Shown here one piece after another: positions 1 to 8,545 of a stretch of 34,203 bases of DNA (within the stretch, counting starts at the first letter, position 1; each line of letters starts with the position of its first letter). Both the position numbers and the translations under genes were made by a program. The notes beneath the pieces are model-generated. The model was not told the DNA's origin. It did not search any database and saw only the letters and a list, made by a program, of their open reading frames with translations. The DNA is from Phycisphaerae bacterium. GTDB taxonomy: Bacteria; Planctomycetota; Phycisphaerae; Phycisphaerales; SM1A02. The stretch lies in contig VGXO01000001.1 in the NCBI GenBank assembly GCA_016873275.1, positions 125,678 through 159,880 of the forward strand. The letters run 5' to 3'.

Positions 1-1
1 C

Positions 2-583
2 GACCGCGCGGCGGCGGTGATCCTCCTCGTCGATCCGGGGCTCGTGCTGCACGGGACGCCGGAGCAGGTCGCGGAGGACGAGTTCGGCATGACCTCGGCG
101 GTGCGCCGCATCCGGCGCGGCGCCGGCGGCGCATCGATCCCGATCGCGCTCGTCCTCACCAAGCTCGACATCCACGGTCGGCTCGTGCGGGAGTGCGGCG
201 GGCTCGTGGGATTCGTGAAGACGCACATGTTCCCGCTGATGCGGGCGCTCCACCGGGTCCGGGTCTTCGGCTGCGTCGCGGTCCGCAGCCGCGAGGATGC
301 CCTCGGTCAGCAGCGCCCCGACCTCTCCGCCGAGCCGCTTGGGCTCCTCGAGCCGCTCGAGCACTGCCTGCGGTCGATGCCGGAGGTGCCGGCGCCTGCG
401 GCGGTGCCGCCTCCGCCGCGACCTTCCTCCGCGCCGCGCGAGGGTCCGCCGCCGACCTCCGAGGAGTCTTCCACGGGTCGACTCGTGCTGCTCGCGGCGA
501 TCCTCGTCGTCGCCGGCGTGCTCGCGGGGTTCGCCGTCGCGTGGGCGCTCGGCTTCCTCGGTCCGCCGGCGCTCGCCACCTGA
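2..583 (+). CDS. GTPase-like protein with C-terminal membrane anchor (partial, 5' end outside window)
   Basis: The reading frame is open from base 2, so only the last 193 residues are visible. The start, and any P-loop, lie upstream of the window. A hydrophobic strand ending in LLVDP is followed by a strand ending in TKLD (residues 53-56), which fits the G4 (NKxD-like) motif of a TRAFAC-type GTPase. The later segments V-R-V-F-G-C and E-P-L-G-L-L-E-P-L-E also fit the tail of a G domain. A Pro-rich linker (about 125-155) leads to one membrane helix (about 161-187) and a very short tail, so the GTPase should face the cytoplasm. The stop is 7 nt before the GAP1-N-like gene, which suggests one operon. 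I infer a 'double-GTPase' (DO-GTPase) type protein from the neighbouring GAP1 genes; the missing P-loop prevents proof. Confidence 0.55.
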   Translation, partial: DRAAAVILLVDPGLVLHGTPEQVAEDEFGMTSAVRRIRRGAGGASIPIALVLTKLDIHGRLVRECGGLVGFVKTHMFPLMRALHRVRVFGCVAVRSREDALGQQRPDLSAEPLGLLEPLEHCLRSMPEVPAPAAVPPPPRPSSAPREGPPPTSEESSTGRLVLLAAILVVAGVLAGFAVAWALGFLGPPALAT

Positions 584-590
584 GCCATCC

Positions 591-2507
591 ATGGACCTCA
601 TCCGGCTCGGCACCCACCTCTTCGGCTCCCGCGCGGGCTACCGCACGATCGCCCGGAGTCCGGACGTCTCCGATGCCGAGGACGCGGAGCTCGCGGTCTT
701 CGGGTTCGGTCAGACCGCCGACGACGCGGTGCTTGACCGGCTCGACGATGAGCCGAGCGCGTTCGGTCGGCCGGTGACCGGTGGACGCGTGGCGATCACC
801 CGCCTCTTCCGCGGCGAGCCGGACGAGTCCGGTCGCGCGACGCTCGAGCTGAGGACCATCCTCGTCTCGCCCGCCGACGCGCCGCGCCTCCTCCGCGCCG
901 GGCTTGGCGTGGTGCTGCAGCATCCGGCGATCTGGGACCGCCGGGCGTTCCTCGCGGGCGAGGGTCGCGCGGCGACGCCGCCCGAGGGCGAGGTGCGGCG
1001 CGACGAGGCGGCCGAGCAGGCGTTCGCGGCATGGAGCGACGGGATCCTCGGAGCGTCGGCGCCGGAGTCGCGGCGCATCGCGGTGCTCGATCCAGAGCCG
1101 GATGGCTCCGCGGCGATCTCCGGCCTCGCGGCGCTCGTCCGTCCCGCCGACCTCGCGAGGCTCCGCTGGGGAGTCCGACTGCTCTCGATCGGCGTGCCGG
1201 TCGACGTCTGCACGCTCGCGACGGGCGTCCGCGCGACGGGGAGAAGGATCGCGCGGCGGGTCCGCCTTGGCTCGGTGGAGGCGCTCGCGGAGCGAGACGC
1301 CGCCGGCGAGGCGATCCGTGCCTCGGTGGACGGGGTGTTCCCGAGCCTCGCGGCGGTGAGCGCGTCGCGGACCCGACCCGTGGTCGAGGTGGCGGCGCCG
1401 CGCGTGGCTCGCCGGGCGCCCGTGATCGCCGCGGTCGGCATCCTCGTCGCGGCGGGCGCCGGGATCTCGATCGCGGTCTCTCGATGCGGGGGTGCCGCCT
1501 CGTCCCCGGACGATCGCGCGACCGGGTCCTTGGTCGAGTCGATGGAGGTGCCCGACGAGGTCGAGCGCGTCGCGGTGGCGCCTCCGGCGGAGCCTCCCTC
1601 GGTCGATGACGTCGCGGCGACCAACGGCGATGCGCCGAGGAGCGCGGAGCCGGGCCCGACGCCCGTCGAGCCTCCCGCGCCGGGAGGTCTGCAGCAGCTT
1701 GGCGGCGACGCGTCGAGCCCCGAGCCTTCGATCGCGCCGTCGTTGGCAGACGAGATCGACGCGCCTCCTGAGGGCGACGAGCCCTCGACGACGGAGCCGT
1801 CGGAGGTGCCCGCGTCGGAGGCGGAGCCGCCCGTCGTGGACGCGGAGGACGCCGTCGCGCCGACCGACGCGCCCGGCGAGCAGGTGGTCTCGTCCCCCGG
1901 CGAGACCGCGAACGCGATCGTCGATCCCTGCGAGCGGTGCCGCGAGACCTCGCGTTGGATCAGCGAGCAGCTCGACCTCGCCGACCGGGCGATCAAGGAG
2001 GACCTCTGGGGGGATGCCCAGGACGCCCTCGACGGCGTGCTCCGGCAGCTCGGGTCCATCGACCTCGACGCGATCGAGGGCGAGGATCGCCGCGTCGTCT
2101 TGCAGCGTCTTCGAGGTCGCGGCGCGCCGCGCGACCTCGAGGAGTTCGAGTCCGACTGGGCATCGACCCGCGACCTTCTGTGCCGCCTCGAGGTCTGGCA
2201 GGCGTCGCTCGACCGGCTTGAGGACGTCTCGACCCGGCTCGCGGCGCGCGCCGCGGCGAGCCGCCAGTCGGCGGCGCTCCTCCGCAAGGAGTCGCTCTGG
2301 ATCCTCGGCTCGGAGCGTCCGACCGGACCTGCCCTCCGTCGCGCGATCTCGCAGATGAAGGAGCGGCTCCTCGTCGAGGCGGAGTCGCTCGGGGCGCCCG
2401 CGACCCTCCGCGCGTGGCTCCTCCTCGAGCGCGACGTCGGGACGCGGGTCTGGAGCGACGAGCGGTTCCGCCCGCCCTTCGTGGCGCCGCGACCTCCGGT
2501 GGAGTGA
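591..2507 (+). CDS. GAP1-N-like GTPase-associated membrane protein
   Basis: The protein has 638 residues. Residues 1-265 resemble the N-terminal domain of GTPase-associated protein 1 (GAP1-N) families: an opening H-L-F-G-S...GYRTIARSP strand-loop, followed by a GRATLELRTILVSPADA segment. One membrane helix follows (about 275-297). Next comes an acidic, Pro/Glu/Ser-rich linker (about 300-440), a CERC pair (C447, C450) and a helical C-terminal region (about 450-638). The predicted topology places the GAP1-N-like domain inside and the helical domain outside. The ATG was chosen because it lies 7 nt after the GTPase stop and gives the full N-terminal domain. GAP1 proteins are known companions of specialised GTPases in predicted NTP-dependent conflict systems; the exact role here is inference. 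A second GAP1-N protein lies on the opposite strand at 11530-12513. Confidence 0.6.
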   Translation: MDLIRLGTHLFGSRAGYRTIARSPDVSDAEDAELAVFGFGQTADDAVLDRLDDEPSAFGRPVTGGRVAITRLFRGEPDESGRATLELRTILVSPADAPRLLRAGLGVVLQHPAIWDRRAFLAGEGRAATPPEGEVRRDEAAEQAFAAWSDGILGASAPESRRIAVLDPEPDGSAAISGLAALVRPADLARLRWGVRLLSIGVPVDVCTLATGVRATGRRIARRVRLGSVEALAERDAAGEAIRASVDGVFPSLAAVSASRTRPVVEVAAPRVARRAPVIAAVGILVAAGAGISIAVSRCGGAASSPDDRATGSLVESMEVPDEVERVAVAPPAEPPSVDDVAATNGDAPRSAEPGPTPVEPPAPGGLQQLGGDASSPEPSIAPSLADEIDAPPEGDEPSTTEPSEVPASEAEPPVVDAEDAVAPTDAPGEQVVSSPGETANAIVDPCERCRETSRWISEQLDLADRAIKEDLWGDAQDALDGVLRQLGSIDLDAIEGEDRRVVLQRLRGRGAPRDLEEFESDWASTRDLLCRLEVWQASLDRLEDVSTRLAARAAASRQSAALLRKESLWILGSERPTGPALRRAISQMKERLLVEAESLGAPATLRAWLLLERDVGTRVWSDERFRPPFVAPRPPVE

Positions 2508-2556
2508 GCCTCGCCGCACGGTCCGCCCCGCACGGGCGCTACGCTTGACCTTCGCC

Positions 2557-5500
2557 ATGCGCCGATCGACCGGCAACCTCGCCCGAGCCAGCGCACGCAC
2601 CGCCGCGGCGCTCGCGTCGATCCTCGTCGCGGGATGCCGCAGCGAGCCGAGTCCGGCACCGAGGGAGGATCCGCCGCCGATCGTCTCGGTCGATCCAGGT
2701 CGGTCGGTGCCGATTGCGCGGAGTCCCTCGACGAGCCGGCGCATCGTTCCCGAAGACGCCGCTCGACCCGCCGAGGATGACCTCGCATCGACCACCGGCG
2801 GCAGCGTCTCATCGGGTGCTTCGGCGGGCGGCGCCGGGGCGTCCTCGAGCGCTGCGGGGTCGGCGCAGGGGGCGAGCGCCTCCGGAGTCCAGAGCGATGC
2901 CGCATCCGGCTCCGCCGCGAGCGGGGCGTCGAGCAGCGGCTCGTCCTCACCCGGCTCAGCTTCCGCTGGCTCTTCACCATCCGACTCCACCTCCGCTGCG
3001 CCTGCTTCCGGAACCTCGTCGTCATCCTCCTCGTCATCGTCTTCTTCGTCTTCCTCGTCGTCTGCCTCGTCGCCCTCCTCTGCAGCGGGCGAGTGCTCGG
3101 GCGGCGAGGGCGGCGGCTCGTCCTCACCCGGCTCAGCTTCCGCTGGCTCTTCACCATCCGGCTCCACCTCCGCTGCGCCTGCTTCCGGAACCTCGTCGTC
3201 ATCCTCCTCGTCATCGTCTTCTTCGTCTTCCTCGTCGTCTGCCTCGTCGCCTTCCTCTGCAGCGGGCGAGTGCTCGGGCGGCGGCTCGTCCTCCTCGGCG
3301 AGCGGACCGACCGAGTCGGGAGGTTCGGGTGCAGGAGGCGGCGCGGGCGACTCGCTCGGCGCCGATGCTCGGAGCAGCGATCACGCGCAGCCGACGGGCG
3401 CGAGTCCGCCGGGCACCGGCGCCGCGGGTGGCGCGACGCCGTGGATCAGACCCGAGGCGATGACCGGCGCGGATCCATCGGCGGGCGCACAGGGCGGAGG
3501 CGGCGCCGAGGCTGCGCCGGCGGACGCCGCCGTGCCGTCTGGCGGAGGCACCACCGCCGGCTCGCGTGGAGGCGCGCAGGGAGCAGGACGTCCCGATTCG
3601 GCGGGCGAGGCAGGTCTTGCTTCCGGCGAGTCGACCTCGAACGAGGCAGGTCCAAGCGGGACTGCTCGCGCCGGCGGAGTCGAGGGAGAGGCGCGGGACG
3701 ATTCCTTCCTCGATGCTCCAGCGCCGAGCGGCACGCGCGGCGCCTCGGAGAAATCGAGCGACGCGGGTCGAGCGAGCGAGGCTGGTGAGGGCGATGCCGC
3801 CTCGTCGACCGCCGAGGGACCCCTCACGCCGGAGCAGGCGACGGGTCGATCCGCTGGATCACCGGGCGGAGCGACCGAGACCGCGGGCGCCGAGGCGCCA
3901 CCGACGACTCCATCGGGCGCGACGAGCGCCGCTTCCGGTCGAGGCAAGGTCGACGCGAGCGATTCCGGCGATGCGAGCAATGCGGTCGATGCAACTCAGG
4001 GCGCTGGACGCGCCACGCCGCCCGAGGATGACGCCCCTCGCGAGGAGGCGGCAGTCGGGGCGGGATCCGCCACGGACGACGCCCGACCGATCGGCACGAC
4101 GACGGCGCCGACCGCGGACGATCCTCGAGCTCCGGATGCCTCGGAGTCCGGCGAGGCTGGATCTCCCGGCGGCACCACGGCGGTGGCTTCGGGGGAGTCG
4201 TCGGCGCCGAGCTCGACCGAGGATGCCCCGGCGTCCGCACGGGGCGGCGGAGGCGCCGCGGGAGAGGCGCGATCCGAGGATTCGACCGGCGGAGGCGCCG
4301 GTGGCGCTGGCGGAGGCGCTGCGCGCGGCACGGGGGGAAGGGGCGATCCTTCCGCGCCGACTTCCACGCAGACCTCCACCCAGACCTCCGCGACGACCTC
4401 GGGGGGCGGCGATGCCGGCGCGACCGGCTCAGCGCCGCTCGTCGAGGACGAAGCGAGAGGCGCGGATGGGACGGTCGGCGCCGGCGACTCAAGCGCAGGC
4501 GGAGGCTCGACCTCCTCGAGCGCCTCGACTGACGCTGGCTCCGTCGACGCGACTGGCGCGACTGGCGCGACTGGCGAGGGAGCAGGCGCCGCGTCGCGTG
4601 ACCTTGGTGGATCGGGCGATCCCGATGCCCTCGGAGCCCCGTCGACGATGGGAGACGGCGCCGAAGGCGGCGATTCCGAGGTCGATGCAGAGTCGTTCGG
4701 AGGCTCCGCGACCGGGACGACCCGCGGCTCGCGCGTGCTGCTCGAGGTGCCGGAGCTCGACCTCGCGCCGATCGAGCGCCGCCGCGAGCGGACCCGAAGC
4801 GAGTCGCCCGAGGACGATCCGCGCTGGATCCTGCGAGGCGCGTGGGAGCAGGTGAACCTCGACCGCAACGGACCGGACTTCGCGCCGGGCGGGTACGAGC
4901 GATCGCTCATCGTGGTCGATCCGCACGAGGGGACGCTTCGGCTCTACCGCGCCTTCGCGGGAGGCTTCACGACCGCGGGCGAGTTCGCGCTCGAGGTCCT
5001 GCTCGAGGGCGAGCTGCGGCTCGCGGCGTCGCCGGACCGACCGCACCGCTTCGCCGCGGAGCCGATCACCCTTCCGGGAGGCGCGGTGGTCGAGCCTCCC
5101 ATCGAGTCGCTCGAGGTCCTGCGCCGCTGGTCCTTCGCCGACGGCGAGCTCGACGTCGAGGGACGGCGGTATCGACGGATCGACCGCGCGACCTTCGAGC
5201 AGGTCGCGCGGGGAGGCGTGGTCGGGGCGGAGGGCGCCGGCGCGCCGGGCGCCGCGGGTCCCGCGACGAGCCGGACCATGCGGCTCGAGGACGAGGAGCC
5301 CGCGGCGGTCGACTTCTTCGGGACGAGCATCGTGGGGCGATACGTCTGCTTCATCGTGGACGTCAGCGGCTCCATGCAGGGAGCGAGGCTGCAGGCGGCG
5401 CTCGCGGAGCTCGCCGTGGCGATCGATGCCTTGCCGCCGGACCGATCGTTCTATGTGCTCTTCTTCAGCGGCTCGAAGCTCGTCCTCGAGGACCGCTGGA

Positions 5501-5808
5501 CCCGCGCGACCCCCCGCGGCAAGCGGGCGTTCATCGACCGCCTCGCGGGCGTCGGCGCGGATGGCGGCACCGAGCCGGCGTCCGCGATCGAGCACGCCTT
5601 CCGGATGCTCGCCCCCGTTCCGGACGAGGTGCACTTCATGACCGACGGGCTCATCCCGGCGCAGACGCCGGCGGTGTTCGCGTCGCTCAACGCCGGGCGG
5701 GTCCGCACGGTGGTGCACACCTACGCCTTCGGCGAGCGGGCGAGCGAGGCGATGCTCCGGGAGATCGCCCGCGAGCACGGCGGGACGTACCGGTTCGTGC
5801 CGGAGTGA
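2557..5808 (+). CDS. Giant vWA-domain lipoprotein with low-complexity tether
   Basis: The protein has 1,083 residues. The N-terminus is a lipoprotein signal peptide with lipobox V-A-G-C and the lipidated Cys at residue 27. Residues about 60-720 are almost entirely Ser, Gly, Ala, Thr, Asp and Glu, including two poly-Ser tracts inside a tandem duplication. A folded region of unknown type (about 750-890) starts with WILRGAWEQV. A C-terminal von Willebrand A domain (about 925-1083) has an intact MIDAS: DVSGS from D935, a GGTEPAS Thr segment and MTDGL. The vWA domain would bind a protein ligand through a divalent metal and sit on a long flexible leash fixed to a membrane. ATG 2557 is preferred over an upstream TTG (2545) because it begins right at the basic n-region. 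It lies 49 nt downstream of the GAP1-N-like gene, probably in the same operon. Confidence 0.75.
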   Translation: MRRSTGNLARASARTAAALASILVAGCRSEPSPAPREDPPPIVSVDPGRSVPIARSPSTSRRIVPEDAARPAEDDLASTTGGSVSSGASAGGAGASSSAAGSAQGASASGVQSDAASGSAASGASSSGSSSPGSASAGSSPSDSTSAAPASGTSSSSSSSSSSSSSSSSASSPSSAAGECSGGEGGGSSSPGSASAGSSPSGSTSAAPASGTSSSSSSSSSSSSSSSSASSPSSAAGECSGGGSSSSASGPTESGGSGAGGGAGDSLGADARSSDHAQPTGASPPGTGAAGGATPWIRPEAMTGADPSAGAQGGGGAEAAPADAAVPSGGGTTAGSRGGAQGAGRPDSAGEAGLASGESTSNEAGPSGTARAGGVEGEARDDSFLDAPAPSGTRGASEKSSDAGRASEAGEGDAASSTAEGPLTPEQATGRSAGSPGGATETAGAEAPPTTPSGATSAASGRGKVDASDSGDASNAVDATQGAGRATPPEDDAPREEAAVGAGSATDDARPIGTTTAPTADDPRAPDASESGEAGSPGGTTAVASGESSAPSSTEDAPASARGGGGAAGEARSEDSTGGGAGGAGGGAARGTGGRGDPSAPTSTQTSTQTSATTSGGGDAGATGSAPLVEDEARGADGTVGAGDSSAGGGSTSSSASTDAGSVDATGATGATGEGAGAASRDLGGSGDPDALGAPSTMGDGAEGGDSEVDAESFGGSATGTTRGSRVLLEVPELDLAPIERRRERTRSESPEDDPRWILRGAWEQVNLDRNGPDFAPGGYERSLIVVDPHEGTLRLYRAFAGGFTTAGEFALEVLLEGELRLAASPDRPHRFAAEPITLPGGAVVEPPIESLEVLRRWSFADGELDVEGRRYRRIDRATFEQVARGGVVGAEGAGAPGAAGPATSRTMRLEDEEPAAVDFFGTSIVGRYVCFIVDVSGSMQGARLQAALAELAVAIDALPPDRSFYVLFFSGSKLVLEDRWTRATPRGKRAFIDRLAGVGADGGTEPASAIEHAFRMLAPVPDEVHFMTDGLIPAQTPAVFASLNAGRVRTVVHTYAFGERASEAMLREIAREHGGTYRFVPE
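2936..3283 (+). repeat. Tandem duplication, 177-bp period, inside the vWA lipoprotein gene
   Basis: Bases 2936-3106 recur at 3113-3283 with an offset of 177 bp (59 codons, so the frame is kept). I count two mismatches, at 2984 (a/g) and 3075 (c/t). Each copy encodes a Ser/Pro/Ala/Gly stretch followed by a run of 16 Ser codons that mix TCG, TCA, TCC and TCT, then a short AAGECSGG tail. The segment is visibly poorer in GC than its surroundings. Near-identity implies a recent duplication. Confidence 0.9.
4549..4575 (+). repeat. Three perfect 9-bp tandem units in the lipoprotein linker
   Basis: The unit gcgactggc occurs three times without mismatch and encodes the ATGATGATG part of the low-complexity tether. 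It is a small in-frame microsatellite and shows that the linker changes length by whole codons. Confidence 0.85.
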
Positions 5809-5824
5809 CGGCTCGACGCCCTGC

Positions 5825-6775
5825 TCACTGCGCGGTCGTCGCGCCCTCGAGGATCTCGTCGCGGTAGGAGAAGGACGCGGGCTCGATCGCCGTCGGCGCG
5901 ACGTCGTAGAGGAATCCCCGCGCCGCGACCGCCGCCCGCACCGCCGCGAACTCCCGGAAGGAGTCGGGCGAGACCTTGATCGAGACGACGTGCCGGGCGG
6001 GATCGAGCGTGGCGATCGCTCGACGCCACTCGCGGTCCCGCTCGAGCCGCGCGGCGTCGGTCACCGGCACGCCGCCCTCCGGCAGGAGGTAGGCGGTGCG
6101 CTCGAGGTGCTGCCCGCCCGCCCGCCAGCAGTAGTGGATGATCGAGATGCTGCGATCGGGATCGACCGCCTGCGGGTTCCAGGTGCTCCATGAATCGCAG
6201 GGATGCGCCGCGGGATCGGACCAGTCGTTGAGGAGGTAGGCGCGACCGCGGGCGACGACGAGCTGCGCGGGCACGCGGTCGGCAAGCTCCCGCCGCCGCG
6301 GCGTGCGCACCGAGACCTCCCTCGTCGCGCGGATCGAGCGGAGCTCGTCCTCGAGCCGGCTCACCTCGACCTCGAGGAGCGGACGCTCCGACTCCGCGCC
6401 CCGCTCGAGCAGATCCTGCTCGTCGAGGGCGGCCTGCAGCGCCGCGAGCCGCGCCCGCCGCGCCGCAAGCTCGAGGTCGGCGTCCTCGACCGCCTGCCCG
6501 AACCGCGCCGCCGCGCGGGACTCCTCGTCGAGCGCGCCGGGATCGAGCGCCGCGAGCCGCGCCGCGACCTCGTCCCGCTCCCGCCTCGCCGCGGCGAGGC
6601 GGGCATCCTCGATCCTCCGCGGATCCTCGACGGTCGGCTCCTGCGCCCGGACGGAGGCGATGAGCGCGACGAGCATCGCGACGAAGATGAACAGCCCGAA
6701 CATGTTGCAGATCGTGTCGAGCAGGAGGTCGAGGCTCTCCGCGGTCTCCTCGCGGCGTCGGCATCTCCTGCTCAT
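5825..6775 (-). CDS. ExbD/TolR-like stator protein with coiled coil (second paralogue)
   Basis: The protein has 316 residues. A short Arg-rich cytoplasmic start leads to one membrane helix (about 16-43). An Asp (D20, in the motif LLLDTICNMFG) lies at the cytoplasmic edge, the position of the proton-carrying Asp of ExbD/TolR/MotB. A long coiled coil follows (about 50-165), then a C-terminal domain (about 166-316) containing a CDSW segment and ISIIHYCW. ExbD family members are normally about 140 residues, so the coiled coil and the C-terminal domain are additions. The start ATG overlaps the stop of the upstream ExbD-like gene as ATGA. It is the last gene of the leftward operon, ending 16 bp from the stop of the vWA lipoprotein gene. 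A role as part of an ion-driven stator is inferred from topology and from the neighbouring ExbB-like gene. Confidence 0.65.
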   Translation of the reverse strand: MSRRCRRREETAESLDLLLDTICNMFGLFIFVAMLVALIASVRAQEPTVEDPRRIEDARLAAARRERDEVAARLAALDPGALDEESRAAARFGQAVEDADLELAARRARLAALQAALDEQDLLERGAESERPLLEVEVSRLEDELRSIRATREVSVRTPRRRELADRVPAQLVVARGRAYLLNDWSDPAAHPCDSWSTWNPQAVDPDRSISIIHYCWRAGGQHLERTAYLLPEGGVPVTDAARLERDREWRRAIATLDPARHVVSIKVSPDSFREFAAVRAAVAARGFLYDVAPTAIEPASFSYRDEILEGATTAQ

Positions 6776-7641
6776 GGTCGAGTCTCCCCGGGCACGCCGT
6801 CGGCGCCGGAGCCGACCTCGTCGTTGGGCGACTCATCCCCCGCCGGTCGCGGCGCCGGAAAGGCGTCGGAGGTCCACTGCTCCTCGGGCAGCAGGTCGAG
6901 CCCGAGCACGACCTCGTTGCCGCGCGGGTCCTCGGCAAGCAGCCGCAGGAGCGCCCGATGGACCGCGAGCCCCGAGGGCTTGAGGACGACGAGCAGCGTG
7001 CGCTTCCGCCAGTCCTCCCGCGACGCGAAGAGATCGAGGAGCGCCGCCGCCGCGGCGTCCGGGTCCGCGACGTCGAGCGCCTGCGCCGCCTCCGCCTCCT
7101 GGTCGAAGGAGAGGACGATCCGCGAGCCGGAGACCTCGGCGACGGTCGGCGGGAAGGGCTCCGCCCGGTCGAGGAGGTAGACGATCCGCCGCCTCCGCTC
7201 CGCGGCGGCAAGTTCCTCGACGAGCCGCTCTCGGCGCCGGCGGAGCTCGTCGGCGATGGCGGCGTCGGCGTCGAGCTCGGCGCCCCGCAGCGACGCGGCG
7301 AGCCGCGCCTCGGCGTCGAGGATCGCCGCGCGGAGCCGGCGGAGCTCGGCGTCGGCATCGAGGAGCCGCCGCCGCAGCGGGGCGAGCGCCTCGTTCGGAT
7401 CGACCGCCGCGCGCCGCTCGGCATCGACGAGCCGCGCGCGGAGGACGTCGAGCTCCGCCTCGACCGCCGCAAGGTCGGCGTCGTCGGCGGGCTCCGGCGG
7501 CGCCGCGGTCCGTGCCGACGCGGTCGCGCCGAGCTGCAGGACGAGGAGCAAGGTCATCAGGATGGTCAGCCCGATGGTGCAGACCATCACGTCCTGGAAG
7601 GAGAAGAACGAGACGATGGCGTCGTCGCGGCGGCGGCGCAT
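6772..7641 (-). CDS. ExbD/TolR-like stator protein with coiled coil (first paralogue)
   Basis: The protein has 289 residues. A basic N-terminus is followed by one membrane helix (about 10-36) with D17 in the motif FSFQDVMVCTIG, matching the essential membrane Asp of the ExbD/TolR/MotB family. Residues about 50-150 form a heptad-rich Ala/Arg/Glu/Leu coiled coil. Residues about 150-260 form a small alpha/beta domain with strands such as RIVLSF and TLLVVLKPSG. It differs in sequence from the downstream ExbD-like protein, so the stator could be a heterodimer. It lies 9 nt downstream of the ExbB-like gene and overlaps the next gene by 4 nt. No clear ribosome-binding site is visible, so translational coupling is likely. 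Confidence 0.65.
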   Translation of the reverse strand: MRRRRDDAIVSFFSFQDVMVCTIGLTILMTLLLVLQLGATASARTAAPPEPADDADLAAVEAELDVLRARLVDAERRAAVDPNEALAPLRRRLLDADAELRRLRAAILDAEARLAASLRGAELDADAAIADELRRRRERLVEELAAAERRRRIVYLLDRAEPFPPTVAEVSGSRIVLSFDQEAEAAQALDVADPDAAAAALLDLFASREDWRKRTLLVVLKPSGLAVHRALLRLLAEDPRGNEVVLGLDLLPEEQWTSDAFPAPRPAGDESPNDEVGSGADGVPGETRP

Positions 7642-7650
7642 GGAGTGACC

Positions 7651-8529
7651 TCAGGCCTCGCGCGGCGCGATGAGGCGGACGCGCGAGACGATCTCCGCCA
7701 CGCACTTCTCCCGCACCTCGTCGAGGAAGGACTCGTCCTGCCTCCGCACGAAGACCTGGAGCAGGTGGATGAGGAGCGCCGCGACGAGCGCCTCGCCGGT
7801 CGTGATGAACGCGGTGTCGAGCCCGGCGATCACCTGGCTCAGCACCTTGGTGATCTCCTCGAGCGGGAGTCCGGGCTGACCGAGGACCCCGCCGAATCGA
7901 CCGATCGCCTGGGTGAGCCCGACGATCGTCCCGATGAAGCCGAGGACCGGGATCGCCCAGGTGAAGCCGCGGACGAGGGTGTAGCCGCCGTCGACGACCT
8001 GCTCGTCCTGGTCGGCGCGGCTCGCGAGCATCTCGTCGACGTCGGCGACCCGTCCGACGTTGCGGACGCTCTTCAGCGCCCGCAGCACCCGCGCGAGGTA
8101 CATGAACCGCTCCGGCTCCTCGACGCTCGTCTCGACCGCCGCGATCACCCGCTCGGCGCTTGCGCTCGAGACGACGAAGCCCGGATCGGCGGGAAGGAAG
8201 CGCAGGAGGAACGCCCGGCGCTGCGCGCGGATCTTGAGTCCCTTCAGGACGAGGATCGAGGTCGACCACGCGGCGAGGAACGCCATCGGGATCGGGATCC
8301 CCGAGAACCCGGTGAGCCACAGCCACGCGGTCGCGAAGCCGGGGCGCTCGCGGAGCGGATAGAGCCCGCCGTAGACGATCCCGAGCGCGACGAGCGCGAG
8401 GAGGAGGGCGGTCATCGCGCTTGGGTTCGTGAATCGTCCGGAGGGAAGCCCGAGGCGGCGCTCGGGATCCTCGCGCGAGTACCGCAGCGCGAAGCCGGAG
8501 GCGGGGGCGGGTGCGGTCGAGGCGCTCAT
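7651..8529 (-). CDS. MotA/TolQ/ExbB proton channel family protein
   Basis: The protein has 292 residues. Four membrane segments are visible: about 39-58, 68-97, 190-211 and 233-260. The third contains IPVLGFIGTIVGLTQAI and the fourth contains DTAFITTGEALVAALLIH. Both are hallmark segments of the MotA/TolQ/ExbB family, which forms the ion-conducting pentamer around an ExbD/TolR/MotB dimer. The cytoplasmic loop (about 98-189) has the usual size. The start MSASTAP was chosen over an in-frame ATG 81 nt upstream, which would overlap the coding end of the preceding gene. It lies 16 nt after the large helical gene and just before two ExbD-like genes, so a complete stator module is encoded here. Confidence 0.85.
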   Translation of the reverse strand: MSASTAPAPASGFALRYSREDPERRLGLPSGRFTNPSAMTALLLALVALGIVYGGLYPLRERPGFATAWLWLTGFSGIPIPMAFLAAWSTSILVLKGLKIRAQRRAFLLRFLPADPGFVVSSASAERVIAAVETSVEEPERFMYLARVLRALKSVRNVGRVADVDEMLASRADQDEQVVDGGYTLVRGFTWAIPVLGFIGTIVGLTQAIGRFGGVLGQPGLPLEEITKVLSQVIAGLDTAFITTGEALVAALLIHLLQVFVRRQDESFLDEVREKCVAEIVSRVRLIAPREA

Positions 8530-8545
8530 CGGGTGCTCCGGGAGT

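Noticed and set aside
156-3167. A minus-strand open frame of about 1,000 codons opposite the GAP1-N-like and lipoprotein genes
   Set aside because: The plus-strand frames have a lipobox, GAP1-N and vWA motifs and normal codon use; the antisense frame is Arg/Ala-rich for most of its length, as expected for an antisense shadow in GC-rich DNA. Only its first, acidic part is remarkable and is reported as a finding.
5806-5827. Bidirectional terminator between the convergent operons
   Set aside because: Only 16 bp separate the stop codons, and I found no convincing stem or T-run.
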